Both the position numbers and the translations under genes were made by a program. Shown here piece by piece: positions 54,001-64,000 of a stretch of 64,000 bases of DNA. This DNA is from Bugula neritina (Eukaryota; Bryozoa; Gymnolaemata; Cheilostomatida; Bugulidae). Numbering within the stretch: position 1 is the stretch's first letter; the number at the start of each line of letters is the position of its first letter. The stretch is taken from the NCBI GenBank assembly GCA_964035545.1, contig OZ037773.1, positions 5,410,251-5,474,250 of the forward strand, given 5' to 3'. The notes under the pieces were generated by a model. That model saw only the letters and a program-made list of their open reading frames with translations, ran no database searches and was not told the origin of the DNA.

Positions 54001-57000
54001 TGGTGACTTTGAGTTGTGATTCAGATTGCTCCACCTAGAAAAAAGAAATACTACATCACTGAAATCACTGCATGGAAAGAAATAGTATATGTTAGTGTAG
54101 AAACACTGTATGGAAACACATGGGAGAGATTGGTGCTGAGTTTAATACAGTAACAAACACGCAATGCATTCTATTTTCAGTAGCAAAATTGAAATAATTA
54201 CAGTCTGTCGACAGAAAGAGAAGACTGAAAGGCTTGAGCATGAAAGACTTGAGTATGTGATAGATTTGAGTCAGAGAGACTTGAGCATCTGAAAGCTGTT
54301 GGTACAGAGAAACAAACATTCAACAGTTGACCATAAACAGCATACATCACCTTCCGCGGTGCGTCTGTGTTGCCCTGTGACAGTTTCCGTTGACGATTAG
54401 AGCCCCTACCACGCCCTCTAGGAGCTCGGCCCCGGGAGGATGAAACACCCCTCATACCCGGAGTGTCTTTGGGACCTGTGAATACAAATCATGACTAACA
54501 GACTTGCCTGGCTGCATTATTAGCACACTTGAAATTCACAGCATTAGACCTATTCAATGAATTTACAATTATGATCAATAATTTTTTGATAAATATGAAT
54601 ATAATATACCTGTACAGTGTACACCAAGTCACTATGAGGATCAAGGGCAGACAATTTCAAATAATACATTAATTCCTCTATTTAGCTTTAGCAAATAATT
54701 CACAATACAATTCATTTTAAGAAGTTCATTTCAATATTTATTCCAAAACACCATAAATATCATCAAATAAAAAACAACCATTTCAAGATAAAACCAAGTT
54801 TTCTTCTACTCAAAGAAATAAATTTTTCGTAACCCAACTAGATTCATTCAAACTTTAGATTATTAGAAATTAGTCATTAGGTACAGTAGTATAGTTATAG
54901 TGCTTATAATATGATTTGAAAACAAGAGAAACTGTGTAAGCATAAAGAGCTCAATGCTTCCACAAAAACAAAACAAATTTAAATGAGAACGTAACACTCA
55001 AAACAAATGAACAAGGAACATGTAGTACTGGAACAGCTTAAAGTAGAAAGTATTAGGACAGCCTAAATGGACGGGGTATTCACACCGACTGTCCTTCATT
55101 TCAATTTACCTCAAGTCAAGTGATATTTGGTAAAACCTTATAATGATATCAAAGTACACTCTGAGCAGAAATATTACAACTCAGACAACTCCCGATATGA
55201 TGAAAAGCTAATTTGAGCTAGTAACTTGTAGTTAAATATAAATTGATAATGTGAATAAGGTAAAACTGAGAAAGTGAGTAGAAATAGTAGAGTTATCCAG
55301 CATTAACTAGAGCATAATCACATGTAATAAATAGTCAGGTAGTGAAATAACTTGGTGAATAAAAATTGATCAAACTAAACAGACAGGGGAGACGACTCAA
55401 ACCATCCATGTATATTAGACAGCGCACTGGGAGATAAGACCTACAATAATACTAACTGTATGTACGTATAATACTAACTGTATGTACGTATAATACCTAC
55501 TGTACATGCAATGCTTAATGCACTGTATATATGTATAATACTTACATTATGTATGTATATTTCTTACTGTATATAATTACAATGCTTACTATATATATGT
55601 ACAATGTTTACTGTACATATAATTTGATAATATCAACAAATACACGTGCTCAATAATCTCGCATGCCAGTCACACTAAATCATATACTTTACAATCAAAA
55701 CACAAGCGAAACAAATTCAACTGTCAAGATCCAAGTTGGAAAGGGGGGAGGTCAGAGACCACCTGCAGTTTATGAGCTTCAATCATAGAACTTTGGCTGC
55801 AGATCAAGAATAGATTTGTATCCAGGAATAGATGATCATGGTTAAGAAAATACCGAGAGTTCTCAGGAGCTGGTGGTTTCCACTGTGAAGAAATATCTCA
55901 AAAAGATATTTGGATCAATAAGAAAACCGCAACTAATACCAGATCTGAAGTAGAATCCCCAGAGTGGGAGAGAAATCCCAAAATAATAACACTCGAGAAA
56001 ATGAGCAGGCAGCCAATGTGTAGCACGTCAACATAACACACTGGGGCCTGTAACTCAGCTTGTTATTTATTCATTGGATATAAGGGAGGAGTATAGCAGT
56101 TAGAGTGCTGGCCTAGTAAACACGAGATCAGTGGTGCGAGTCCAAACACCGGCAGTAATGTTAAAAAGAGCCTTCAGTCATAATTTCTCCTGCGCCACAT
56201 ACCAATAAGTCCTTGGCGCAATTTAAAATTCTTTTCTCACAGGAAGAGTGACTATGAGTTTATATGAGGTTTTATAAAGGAGTGGGGGAGCGTGGTGAAC
56301 ACTAGATGGCACACACGTGATGTCACACAGACGCGGGAGTGGTCACGCAGACAGGAAGTGGCAACACGACCAGACAGACACCTGCAAACTGGTGTCAACA
56401 TGCCAACACAACCAATACCTGGTCGCGGAGGTCGAGAGCTGATCAGAGGCACGACGTTGGCAGCGCTGACTACGAATCGTCCGCTGCCAATTCTCTTAGC
56501 TTGCATACAATATCAACACACCACTGAATCTCACTGCCAAACTAGCAGGTTTTACAATAAAAACTCTGAGCAAAACCCAGATAAAATTGGCAAAAATATT
56601 TTCACTTGAAAATCTTGATATTCTGATTTACCACATATTTTAAGTGTATGATGGTATTATTCATACCACAACTCACAGTGCTAGCATATTTAGTAACTTG
56701 GTAATGTAGTTACAATAAAAACTTTGAAAAAAAATGCAGACAATTGGTAAAAATATTTTTATTTGAAGATTTTACTAGTCAAGTTAACAGATGTTCCAAT
56801 TGTATTATCTGTACCACAATTCATAGTGATAGCATATTTAATAACCACAGAGGGAGGCTACCTGATAATATAATTACATCATCATATGGCACACCTTCAG
56901 TCACAGACAAGCACCTGCATCTGTCAGTCAGCTTTCATTCAATGTGCATGTGGACACCGAATGACAATGAGTAAGTTTGACACTTGTTGGGAACACATTG

Positions 57001-60000
57001 TTTGATTATAAAATCAAAACTCACTGTTATTTAAGTTACTTGCAGCTCACTAAAACTCCTAACTGCTACTCTGAATATGTATTATAAATCATAAAGTACA
57101 CCAGGTAACCCTTTAACAAAGGCTTTGTCCCAGGAAGTTGTCCCCCTTGTCATTCAGTGTCCACTTAAATGTAGCCTTAGAGCCTAGCACAGGTACACCA
57201 TACACTCTCAGTCTACTTACTGTGTTTTTTATTGTCTATCTCTTTGTAGATGTTATACTCTTCAGGAGGTTCTTCACTAAAACATGACAAGAAATCTAAT
57301 TGGTCAAACAACCAAGGTTTAGGCAAACGAAAATTTTGTATTAAACTGACTATAAATAAAAAAAATAAATATAATTTATTAATTTGAGTAACAATACTCT
57401 TGTGAATAAAATTAGGCAACCAGGTTTATATTATTGAAATAAACAACAAGTATTTGACTCGAATCCTTGATTAATTATACACCGAAATTGACTGAAAGAT
57501 TTGAATCGAAAACATAGTGTTTATTTTAATGAAGTTTTAGTAATACTAATCATTTTATTCACAAAAAGTAATAAAAAATATGACAGCAGATTGAAATTAA
57601 TATTGTTTTGCAGCAGTAAACACGGCATATGGTGCAAGATTGACCGCAGGGATTCTCAAATATTTCCGGATACATTTTCCCATAAAGAAAGATACATGGT
57701 TATCTTATCAGCTAAGCTATTCAATAGAGCAAGTCTTTTCAATTCACACTAAATCTTCACAAGAACATGACTTCATTAGCTAGAAAGTTCTAGAATGTAA
57801 CGACTTACTTGTTAGATGTGGGTTTGCTACTGTCCCACTCTCTCTTCCACCCACCCTGTGAGTTCTTAGCTCTTTCCACACGCTGCTGATCCCACCTGTC
57901 TCTCTCACCTTTCCATTTGTTGTGTTCAACCCTTTCCTTTCCAGTCATATGCACGGCGGGGTTAAACTCTTTCTGATTGGCTAGCTGGTAACAGAATGTT
58001 GGCTTGTTAATTCGTCAGTTGTCTCAACAAATAATGTGTTGCTTGACACGTCTATCTGGTAGATTGTTTGATGCCCTCCAACCAAAACTAATGAATTCTC
58101 AAGAAGCCCAACAAAGAAAAACGCGTAAATAATTTCTCAAAAACTACATTTCACGGCTTTCCATGCTTACATTGCTCTACCCTATGCTTACATTGCTCTA
58201 CCCTATGCTTACATTGCTCTTCCCAATGCTTACATTACGCTGCCGATCTTGCCGAATCTTGTCTCTCAGATCGATGTTTTCACCCCCGCCATAGTTATTA
58301 TGATGCCTAAACCCTCCTCTACCACCTCTCCGGTTGTCCTGGTTTGTCCTACTCATGTCTCGTAGAAAGTTGCCACCATCATTAAAACCCTGCTGATTCT
58401 GAAATATATACACTGTACACTTGACGGCTTAGGAATACAGCATATGACAGAACTACTTGTACTGATTTAGTTAAAAAAGACCAGCCGCTGCTAAACGAAA
58501 ACAGAAGTTTTGCTAGTAAAGTTCAACTAAAATGTCTCTATCATATCTCATAGTGAAAAACAATAAGACTATCCAGTAATGGTAAAGTATCATCTAAATA
58601 TTAAAATCAAGCAAGAGAAGACAGCTGAGCCCAACAAACCTTCATATCCAGTTCGTAGGAGGCAGCATTCTGTTTACGGATTGCGTCATATGACTGGTCA
58701 TGTGACTTGGGAGGGATTCTCCCACTACCCGGAGATTTGAATCCCCCACGGTTACTGGGAGTAAGTAGGGCTATTGCTGCATCCCAATCCTCACTATTTT
58801 GTGGTGCGTTGGATGAACCATGACTAATTTGTGACTTGGGGCCTCCTGGGCTGCTGGAAGGAAGGAGGGGTGGTACAGACTCGTCCCAACCATTTACAGC
58901 TCCGTCCGCACTAATAGGACTAGCCACTGAAACAATCACTTCCAGTCATAAATAAAATACATATAAAAGCGTTTGAGCAACTATAGTCTAGTGCAGGGGT
59001 GTCCAACCTTTTCAAACCGAGGGCCACAGAAATGAAATATTTCATGGTGAGGGCCACATTGTAAGCTTCAGCTTGTGCTGGGGGCCACAGCATCAGTATT
59101 TTTCAAACTACTTTATTCCAAAACTTTATGAATCATTACACAATTAAGTCTCAATAGTTACTGCCAGCTGCATTTTTTGTGTTATTTGTATAAATAAGGC
59201 ATTTAAAAGGTGGCTTTTTGCTTTAATTCATGTAAACAGTGAAAAATTATTTTAGCTTTATGCCTTCAAGGGCCACATAAATGTAGGCTGGGGGCCACAT
59301 CCGGCCCTAGGGCCGCCTGTTGGACAGCCCTGGTCTAGTGGTTAGAGTGCTGGCCTAATAAATCCGAAGTCATGGGTTCGAACCCCAGTAAAGGCCGTCG
59401 GTGATGTTAGGAGGAGCATCCAGTCATAATTGCTCCTGAACTAGATATGAAGAAGTCCTTAGCCCGCTTCAAGAAAAACGTTTTCGTCAGGGCTTTTTAC
59501 AGGGATAGTGACTATAAACTTTCGTGAGTTTTTATAAAAACATTTCATAGGTACATGAAGAATGGTACAGCTACACTAGAGATCTCTCTGTCAGGCCAAA
59601 GTAATAACAGCTGAAACAGGAAATATACTGCTTTGCATTGTGTTGTGCTAGTCGCTACAAGTAGGCTTACGATTCTGATTCGGCCATTGAGTACAACAAC
59701 TTTCATCAAGTTCCTAAAACTTAAGTTTAGACGCAATATAATGGGTTAATAAAGTGTGTGAAAATAAGCAAAGTAAGTTTAAACTAGGAACAAATACTAG
59801 ATAACAATAAGATATGCAACCAATGTTTGAATATGAAACATTGTTCTTACTGCCGGGAGAAGAATGTGAAAGACCTCCACGCCTGCCCCTCCCCCTGCCA
59901 CCCCTAGGTGTGCTCCCTCTACCACGTCCAGACTTCAGGGGAGGCTTAGAGTGACGTGGTGTTTCAACATCCGGGTTATCACCGGGCCAGTTAGCTCCTT

Positions 60001-60836
60001 GTCTTGAGTCCATTTTCTACAAGTATATAGAGATATCATCCTAAAGTAGCAGTTAATAGAACATAAACTGATTTTCAAATCAATAGCATCTATGCCTTAT
60101 AATTTATTAAAGTCCATTAAAAATTTAATGGCTTTAAACAAAGAAAACCATGATCAGAGTTAAGTCGGTTAATTTATAAACTAATAAATTACCTTACAAC
60201 TAGCGCAGCTTACATAAGACATTAAAATGTTTAAATATTCAAGAACCAGCAGTAATCTGCTATGTTGTTTAGTATCCAATGAATCAGACACCATGTTCAG
60301 TTCTACTAGTAAGAACCGAGGCATACATAGTGGGAAATGCTCCCATATACACGTATAATAAATGTGACATGATAAAGTCTACATTACTAAATGTGATGTG
60401 ATAAAAGGACATTACAAGTCTACATCAACTCCAATCATGAGTCTTAACCTTTGAACTTGACTCTTCATGAGAAGTAGTATTTCTGTCTCCCCACTCCTCT
60501 TTATATTCTGGAATCTTCCAATCTTTAGAAACAGCTGGTGGGGGTGCCGCAGCATCCCCCAACGCTTTCTTCTCGGCTTCTATCTCCGCAAATCTTTGTC
60601 TAGGATGCAGAATAAACATATTTAGAGCTAAGGCTAAACTAAAGCAGTGAATTTCAACAACTTTAACTTGAAAATAAATTCAAATATTAAAAGTTTTTAG
60701 CAAGTTGAAGTTCCACAACGGTTGTGTAACAAGAGATATATGAATGAAGTTACTTTGCTTTTTCATTCCGGATTCTCATCTCTGCCATTCGTTCATCCAG
60801 CAGTTTATCTCTTTCTTCTTTTGTAATAATATCCAT
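50488..60836 (-). CDS. CCDC9: CCDC9-like RG-rich RNA-associated protein, 14-15 exons
   Basis: Exons (minus): 60836-60754, 60599-60449, 60016-59851, 58926-58640, 58398-58234, 57984-57809, 57276-57221, 54475-54351, 54034-53923, 53640-53353, 53003-52957, 52356-52272, 51377-about 51263, 51004-50915, and a tentative last exon 50503-50488 (KTSF). Identification: N-terminal helix DIITKEERDKLLDERMAEM...KQRFAEIEAEKK, an RGRGSTPRGGRGRGRRGG tract, then HMTGKERVEHNKWKGERDRW...GGWKREWDSSK. The last block matches the MTGRER.EY.RWK.ERE.IDQER and GQWRREWD signature I recall from vertebrate CCDC9. Further RG tracts (exons 5, 8 and 10) and an acidic DDEEGWVDCDD follow. CCDC9 is RNA-associated (exon-junction-complex contacts reported). 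An acceptor (tttttag) precedes the ATG exon, so the 5' UTR is spliced. The end of exon 13 and the last exon are ambiguous. Confidence 0.8.
51011..51051. repeat. (TA)n microsatellite
   Basis: TA run directly upstream (in gene sense) of the acceptor of CCDC9 exon 14. Confidence 0.95.
55440..55625. repeat. Degenerate short tandem repeat in a CCDC9 intron
   Basis: Repeats of about 23-30 bp with TACTAACTGTATGTACGTAT as the best-conserved form. The first two copies are adjacent and nearly identical. Confidence 0.75.
56088..56280 (+). mobile_element. tRNA-derived SINE, diverged copy
   Basis: GTTAGAGTGCTGGCCTAGTA, a decayed B box (GAGTCCAAACACC), then CAGTCATAAT, AAGTCCTTGGCGC and GTGACTATGAG in family order. 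In CCDC9 intron 7. Confidence 0.75.
56285..56530. other. GC-rich block of unknown nature
   Basis: Locally much richer in GC than its surroundings and open in several frames on both strands. The two longest translations match no family I recognise. It follows the SINE copy directly, so it may be a remnant of another mobile element. Confidence 0.3.
56550..56865. repeat. Direct tandem duplication, about 160 bp, degenerate
   Basis: 56550-56709 and 56710-56865 share ACAATAAAAACT, ATTGG(C/T)AAAAATATTTT, TACCACA, ATAGTGATAGCATATTTA-like blocks in the same order. In CCDC9 intron 7. Confidence 0.65.
58162..58236 (-). repeat. 21-bp minisatellite carrying the CCDC9 exon 5 donor
   Basis: Minus-strand unit AAT|GTAAGCATAGGGTAGAGC, three full units and a partial fourth; the first AAT is the last codon of exon 5. 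Each unit repeats the donor GTAAGC. The second donor would insert seven in-frame codons (VSIGKSN); later ones meet TAG. Confidence 0.9.
58975..59545 (+). mobile_element. tRNA-derived SINE, split by a hAT-type MITE
   Basis: The SINE head (GAGCAACTATAGTCTAGTG) ends at 58993 and resumes at 59333 with GTCTAGTGGTTAGAGTGCTG, B box GGTTCGAACCCC and the family body to about 59545. Comparison with the intact copy at 4697-4902 shows the interruption falls in the A-box region. Confidence 0.85.
58994..59332. mobile_element. hAT-type non-autonomous element, 339 bp, with 8-bp TSD
   Basis: Terminal inverted repeats CAGGGGTGTCCAAC and, at the other end, GTTGGACAGCCCTG (one mismatch in 14). Flanked by perfect 8-bp duplications GTCTAGTG at 58986-58993 and 59333-59340, the hallmark of hAT elements. 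Interior has repeated GGGCCACA blocks. No transposase ORF. Confidence 0.93.
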
Positions 60837-60857
60837 GGTTGAAACTAGTCAGGGCAG

Positions 60858-63800
60858 CTAAAAATAGTCATTAAAAACTATTTACAGAATGCACAAGTAG
60901 ATCATTGAGGTCTCATGATGGTTATGAACTGACAAATTTTAAAAGACAATTTTGAAACAATTGACAACAATACTTGAAAATTTGTTTAATTTACTAAAAT
61001 TACATTATGAAATCAAGCACTGCAAACAGTTTACTTCAAGTGATAATATTTATAGTAAGATGGTGGAGGTAAATTTCAAACTTTCAAGAAATGTTTTAGA
61101 CAGTTCCAAATATATATATTTGCTTTTAAAATTCAAAATTGATGTATTACAATCAATTATTTCATCATAGCAACTATCACAAAATTGATGCAAAATTATT
61201 AGTAAGCTGGCAGAAATATTGCATATAAAAAAGAAAATTTAAAAATTTAAATCAATCATAATCCCGTAGAAGGCCTAAAATTTAAGCAAGTTGATCGTAA
61301 TATTTCATTTAAACTAGGCCTAACAGTTATCAAAAATATCTCTTATAATCTCTGATTTAATAATTGAAACACGTGAACTGATAAAGTAACAATTAAATGT
61401 ATAACTATTATTATTATTATTATTAGCCTACAAACAATAAGAATGGCTATAGCCCATAGGATACTTCCAGATTAAATTCAATTCACACAATAAAACCAAA
61501 ATAAATTAGTCAAGTTCAACATTATAATTATTAATCAACGTCACATGAACATGCCCATTTAAATTTTGATTCAGTATATCAAATTAATCTTAATCATAAT
61601 GATAATGACTGATCACCAATGAGTAACGACATTGATACTCACAATCACTATGGCTATCAGTGTCACTATGGTAATGATATTGATGATAATAATAATTATA
61701 ATAATCATGATGCCATTGCTATAAATATTAGCTATACCACAATTATACCGCCCATAGGTTAGTATAATAATACAAACTAAAAATATAATCATTCTCACTT
61801 TTTGATTCCTATGGCTATTAAGTAACTTAATCTGATATTTATTCCCCAACTCTTGAAGTTAATCTTACCAACAAAAATAACACCAACAGTAACTGTAAGA
61901 GTAACTCTTAGCAGTCCTCGATAATTCTCTATCACTATGACTGATACTATGATTAAACTATTACTATGAGTATCAGTATGATTATCAGACTGAGACTCAG
62001 TATCAGAACCACAACAAATACAATTTTAATAAATGTTATTTTTACATTTAAAATTAATGTAAAATAAAAGTAATTTAACGCAACGGCACTTGCAGTAACT
62101 TACTAATAGGAATATTTATACTACTACTAATACAGTAGTAACTCACTAATAGTATTACTATAACTATTACTATTAGTAATTCAAATTGTAAACTTGAGCT
62201 TCGACGATAGACTTAAAGTTAAACTTAAAGCCTAAAGCAAAGGTCAAACTTAAGGATTGCAGTTTAATAATAGAGCACATAATATTAGGCAATAAACAGT
62301 TTGTTTATTTTTAATTAAAATTCATAATTATGATAATTTAGATCAAGATGTACTCAGTCATAACGATTATGGTAAGTAATAGAAAAAATAGGTACAGGCA
62401 CAGCTTGAGTTTGTCTAACACCACAATCAAGGCAAAATGTCGAATACTGCTAGAAGCAGCACCAAAGTAGGGGCAACTGATAACATCGGTGCCCAAATCA
62501 CAAATCCAAACGTGAGACCCCCAAACGAATGCACTCAGCGATCATTAACTAGATGCGTCTTCAAGCGATTTTCTGAAATCTCACGTCGAGACTCCTAAGT
62601 CATACTATTACAAGTATTCAGTTTTGCTTTCGCCGAACTGGTACAATTATTTTAGAAGTTAGTGAAAATGAATTTGAGGAACAAAGACTATTATATTATG
62701 CTCAATCTGCTAAACGCGATCTAAAGTTAACGAGGAGACAACTTTTGCTTTGGTTTTTGAAGTTTTAATTTATGTTATCTATTATTGTTTTGATAGAGAA
62801 CAAAAATTATACTGTAGTCTGTAAGTTATAAACTATCCAATGAATTATATATTTAAGGAACTTTTGGAAAAGGGCATTTTGCTCTGCTGATACTCATAAC
62901 TTGTACAATAAAAGCAACACTGCACTATTTTATATAACATATATATTACTATATATAGCACATATATAGTCTATCATTATGCTCTCCATAATATATCATA
63001 CCTAATTTTTCACCTACTGTAGTCCATACTCTACTACATGTATACAAACATTCTATATACATATACACTGTATCTAAACTATATACTGTTTATATTATAT
63101 TATAGACTATAATAATATATAGGTATACAGTACTCCTTCCATTTCTCACAAAATTCCATAGGTGGCTGGAAGGAACATTTTGTGACTTATATGTTATGTG
63201 TACATAGAAGCAGAATGGCTGAAATTAATGGATATGTGAGTTAAATGTGGTATTCTACCATGTCACAAATTGGGGTTTCGGAACTCTCAGCTTAGTGAGA
63301 TACAGAGTGAGCATTGTACTATACGTAAACTTATATGCATGTACCATATTTTATAAACTATCTACGTACAAAATACAATATACTAAATATGCATTAACCA
63401 ATTAAGTAAGGCAAAACTGATACCCACACATACACATATGCAGACATATGCATACAGTTGTGCAAACACATACATATACAAACATATATATGTTACAATG
63501 TATACACATGTACAGGTGCCCACACACATACACATGCTCATATACATATAACACATAATATTTTATAAAGTGTTTGTCAATTCACACTTTATCCTATCAA
63601 TTAATGTACGAGCAGGTTTGTAAACCTTCTATTCCAGCTTTCAAGTAGATGCATATCAATTTCGCACCTAGCTGCATACATCTGTAGCACCTAATTATAT
63701 AACGCAGCTATTTATTACAAAGCAATTAATATGAGCATGTAGTTCAATATTATGATGTTTGTTGTATAAGGATATAACAGGAATGTAAATTAGTATGAAA

Positions 63801-64000
63801 AACTGCCATATAATTTGCTGGATTAATTGTATAATGACATCTTTTCATGCCTTTAGGTCATCAAATTTCATAGCTGATAATAGGTAGTATATCACTAAAT
63901 AATATGTATGAGAAGTTGTCCTCCTAATTCTATCCATTCAGTGCAAGTCAAGGCTAATTATTAACATATTGTTTTTGGCCTCATCATGTATTCCATCACT
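60858..64000. other. CCDC9 5' region and right-hand intergenic DNA
   Basis: Upstream of the CCDC9 ATG exon; its first non-coding exon is probably in here but was not located. Much is ATA/AGT simple sequence. The only stretch that looks different in composition is 62430-62770. From 62900 on it is AT-rich DNA with TATA/CATA-rich tracts and no gene seen. Confidence 0.4.
62437..62598 (+). CDS. Possible small ORF, 53 aa
   Basis: AAAATGTCG start, 53 codons to TAA, begins MSNTARSSTKVGAT and is rich in polar and basic residues. The composition is less AT-rich than its surroundings. A second frame, open from about 62575 to 62766 without its own ATG (LEVSENEFEEQRLLYY...), follows with a one-base frame change or a possible ttttag acceptor at 62655. 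I recognise neither. It may also be the reverse of a CCDC9 promoter or first exon. Confidence 0.25.
   Translation: MSNTARSSTKVGATDNIGAQITNPNVRPPNECTQRSLTRCVFKRFSEISRRDS

Noticed and set aside
56252-56609. Overlapping ORFs on both strands as a CCDC9 exon
   Set aside because: Exon 7 joins exon 8 in phase without it, no family similarity, and no suitable acceptor/donor pair was found.

Overview
The window is nuclear DNA of an invertebrate animal. It is strongly AT-rich, its genes are split by spliceosomal introns with GT/AG borders, and it carries replication-dependent histone genes with 3' stem-loops, (TA)n microsatellites, tRNA-derived SINEs and MITE-like elements. The proteins (TRAF, C-type lectin-like, MARVEL, CCDC9) are metazoan. 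I cannot name the phylum from sequence alone. There is no bacterial, plasmid or CRISPR content.

Layout. 346-2914 (+) is the 3' half of a TRAF gene whose start lies outside the window. 8179-15878 (+) is a complete 11-exon TRAF paralogue with the same exon lengths and phases. 18365-22409 (-) is a four-exon MARVEL-like membrane protein. 24108-27697 (-) is phosphoserine aminotransferase in nine exons. 29961-30580 is a cluster of SRF-type CArG boxes ending in a TATA/initiator promoter with no long ORF behind it. 34719-37792 is a histone quartet: divergent pairs H3/H4 and H2A/H2B, no H1. 41153-44670 (+) is phosphomannomutase in seven exons. 44863-49356 (-) is a secretory C-type-lectin-like protein with a mucin-like stalk and a membrane anchor. 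About 50488-60836 (-) is an RG-rich protein that I identify as CCDC9. The rest is introns, repeats and intergenic AT-rich DNA.

The genes do not form a pathway. The two TRAF genes would feed receptor signalling, PSAT serine synthesis, PMM GDP-mannose and glycosylation, the histones S-phase chromatin, and CCDC9 RNA-associated functions.

Most interesting signals: (1) several unrelated genes have a minisatellite that starts at, or a few bases after, a 5' splice site, and in four of them the repeat unit includes the splice donor itself; (2) six identical CArG boxes, same orientation, in front of a perfect TATA-Inr promoter of an apparently non-coding transcript; (3) the last intron and exon of the two TRAF genes are almost identical while the rest has diverged, with a visible breakpoint relic; (4) a perfect 103-bp inverted repeat lying between (TA)n tracts; (5) an identical 16-bp element in both divergent histone promoters; (6) a hAT-type MITE with an 8-bp target duplication inside a SINE.
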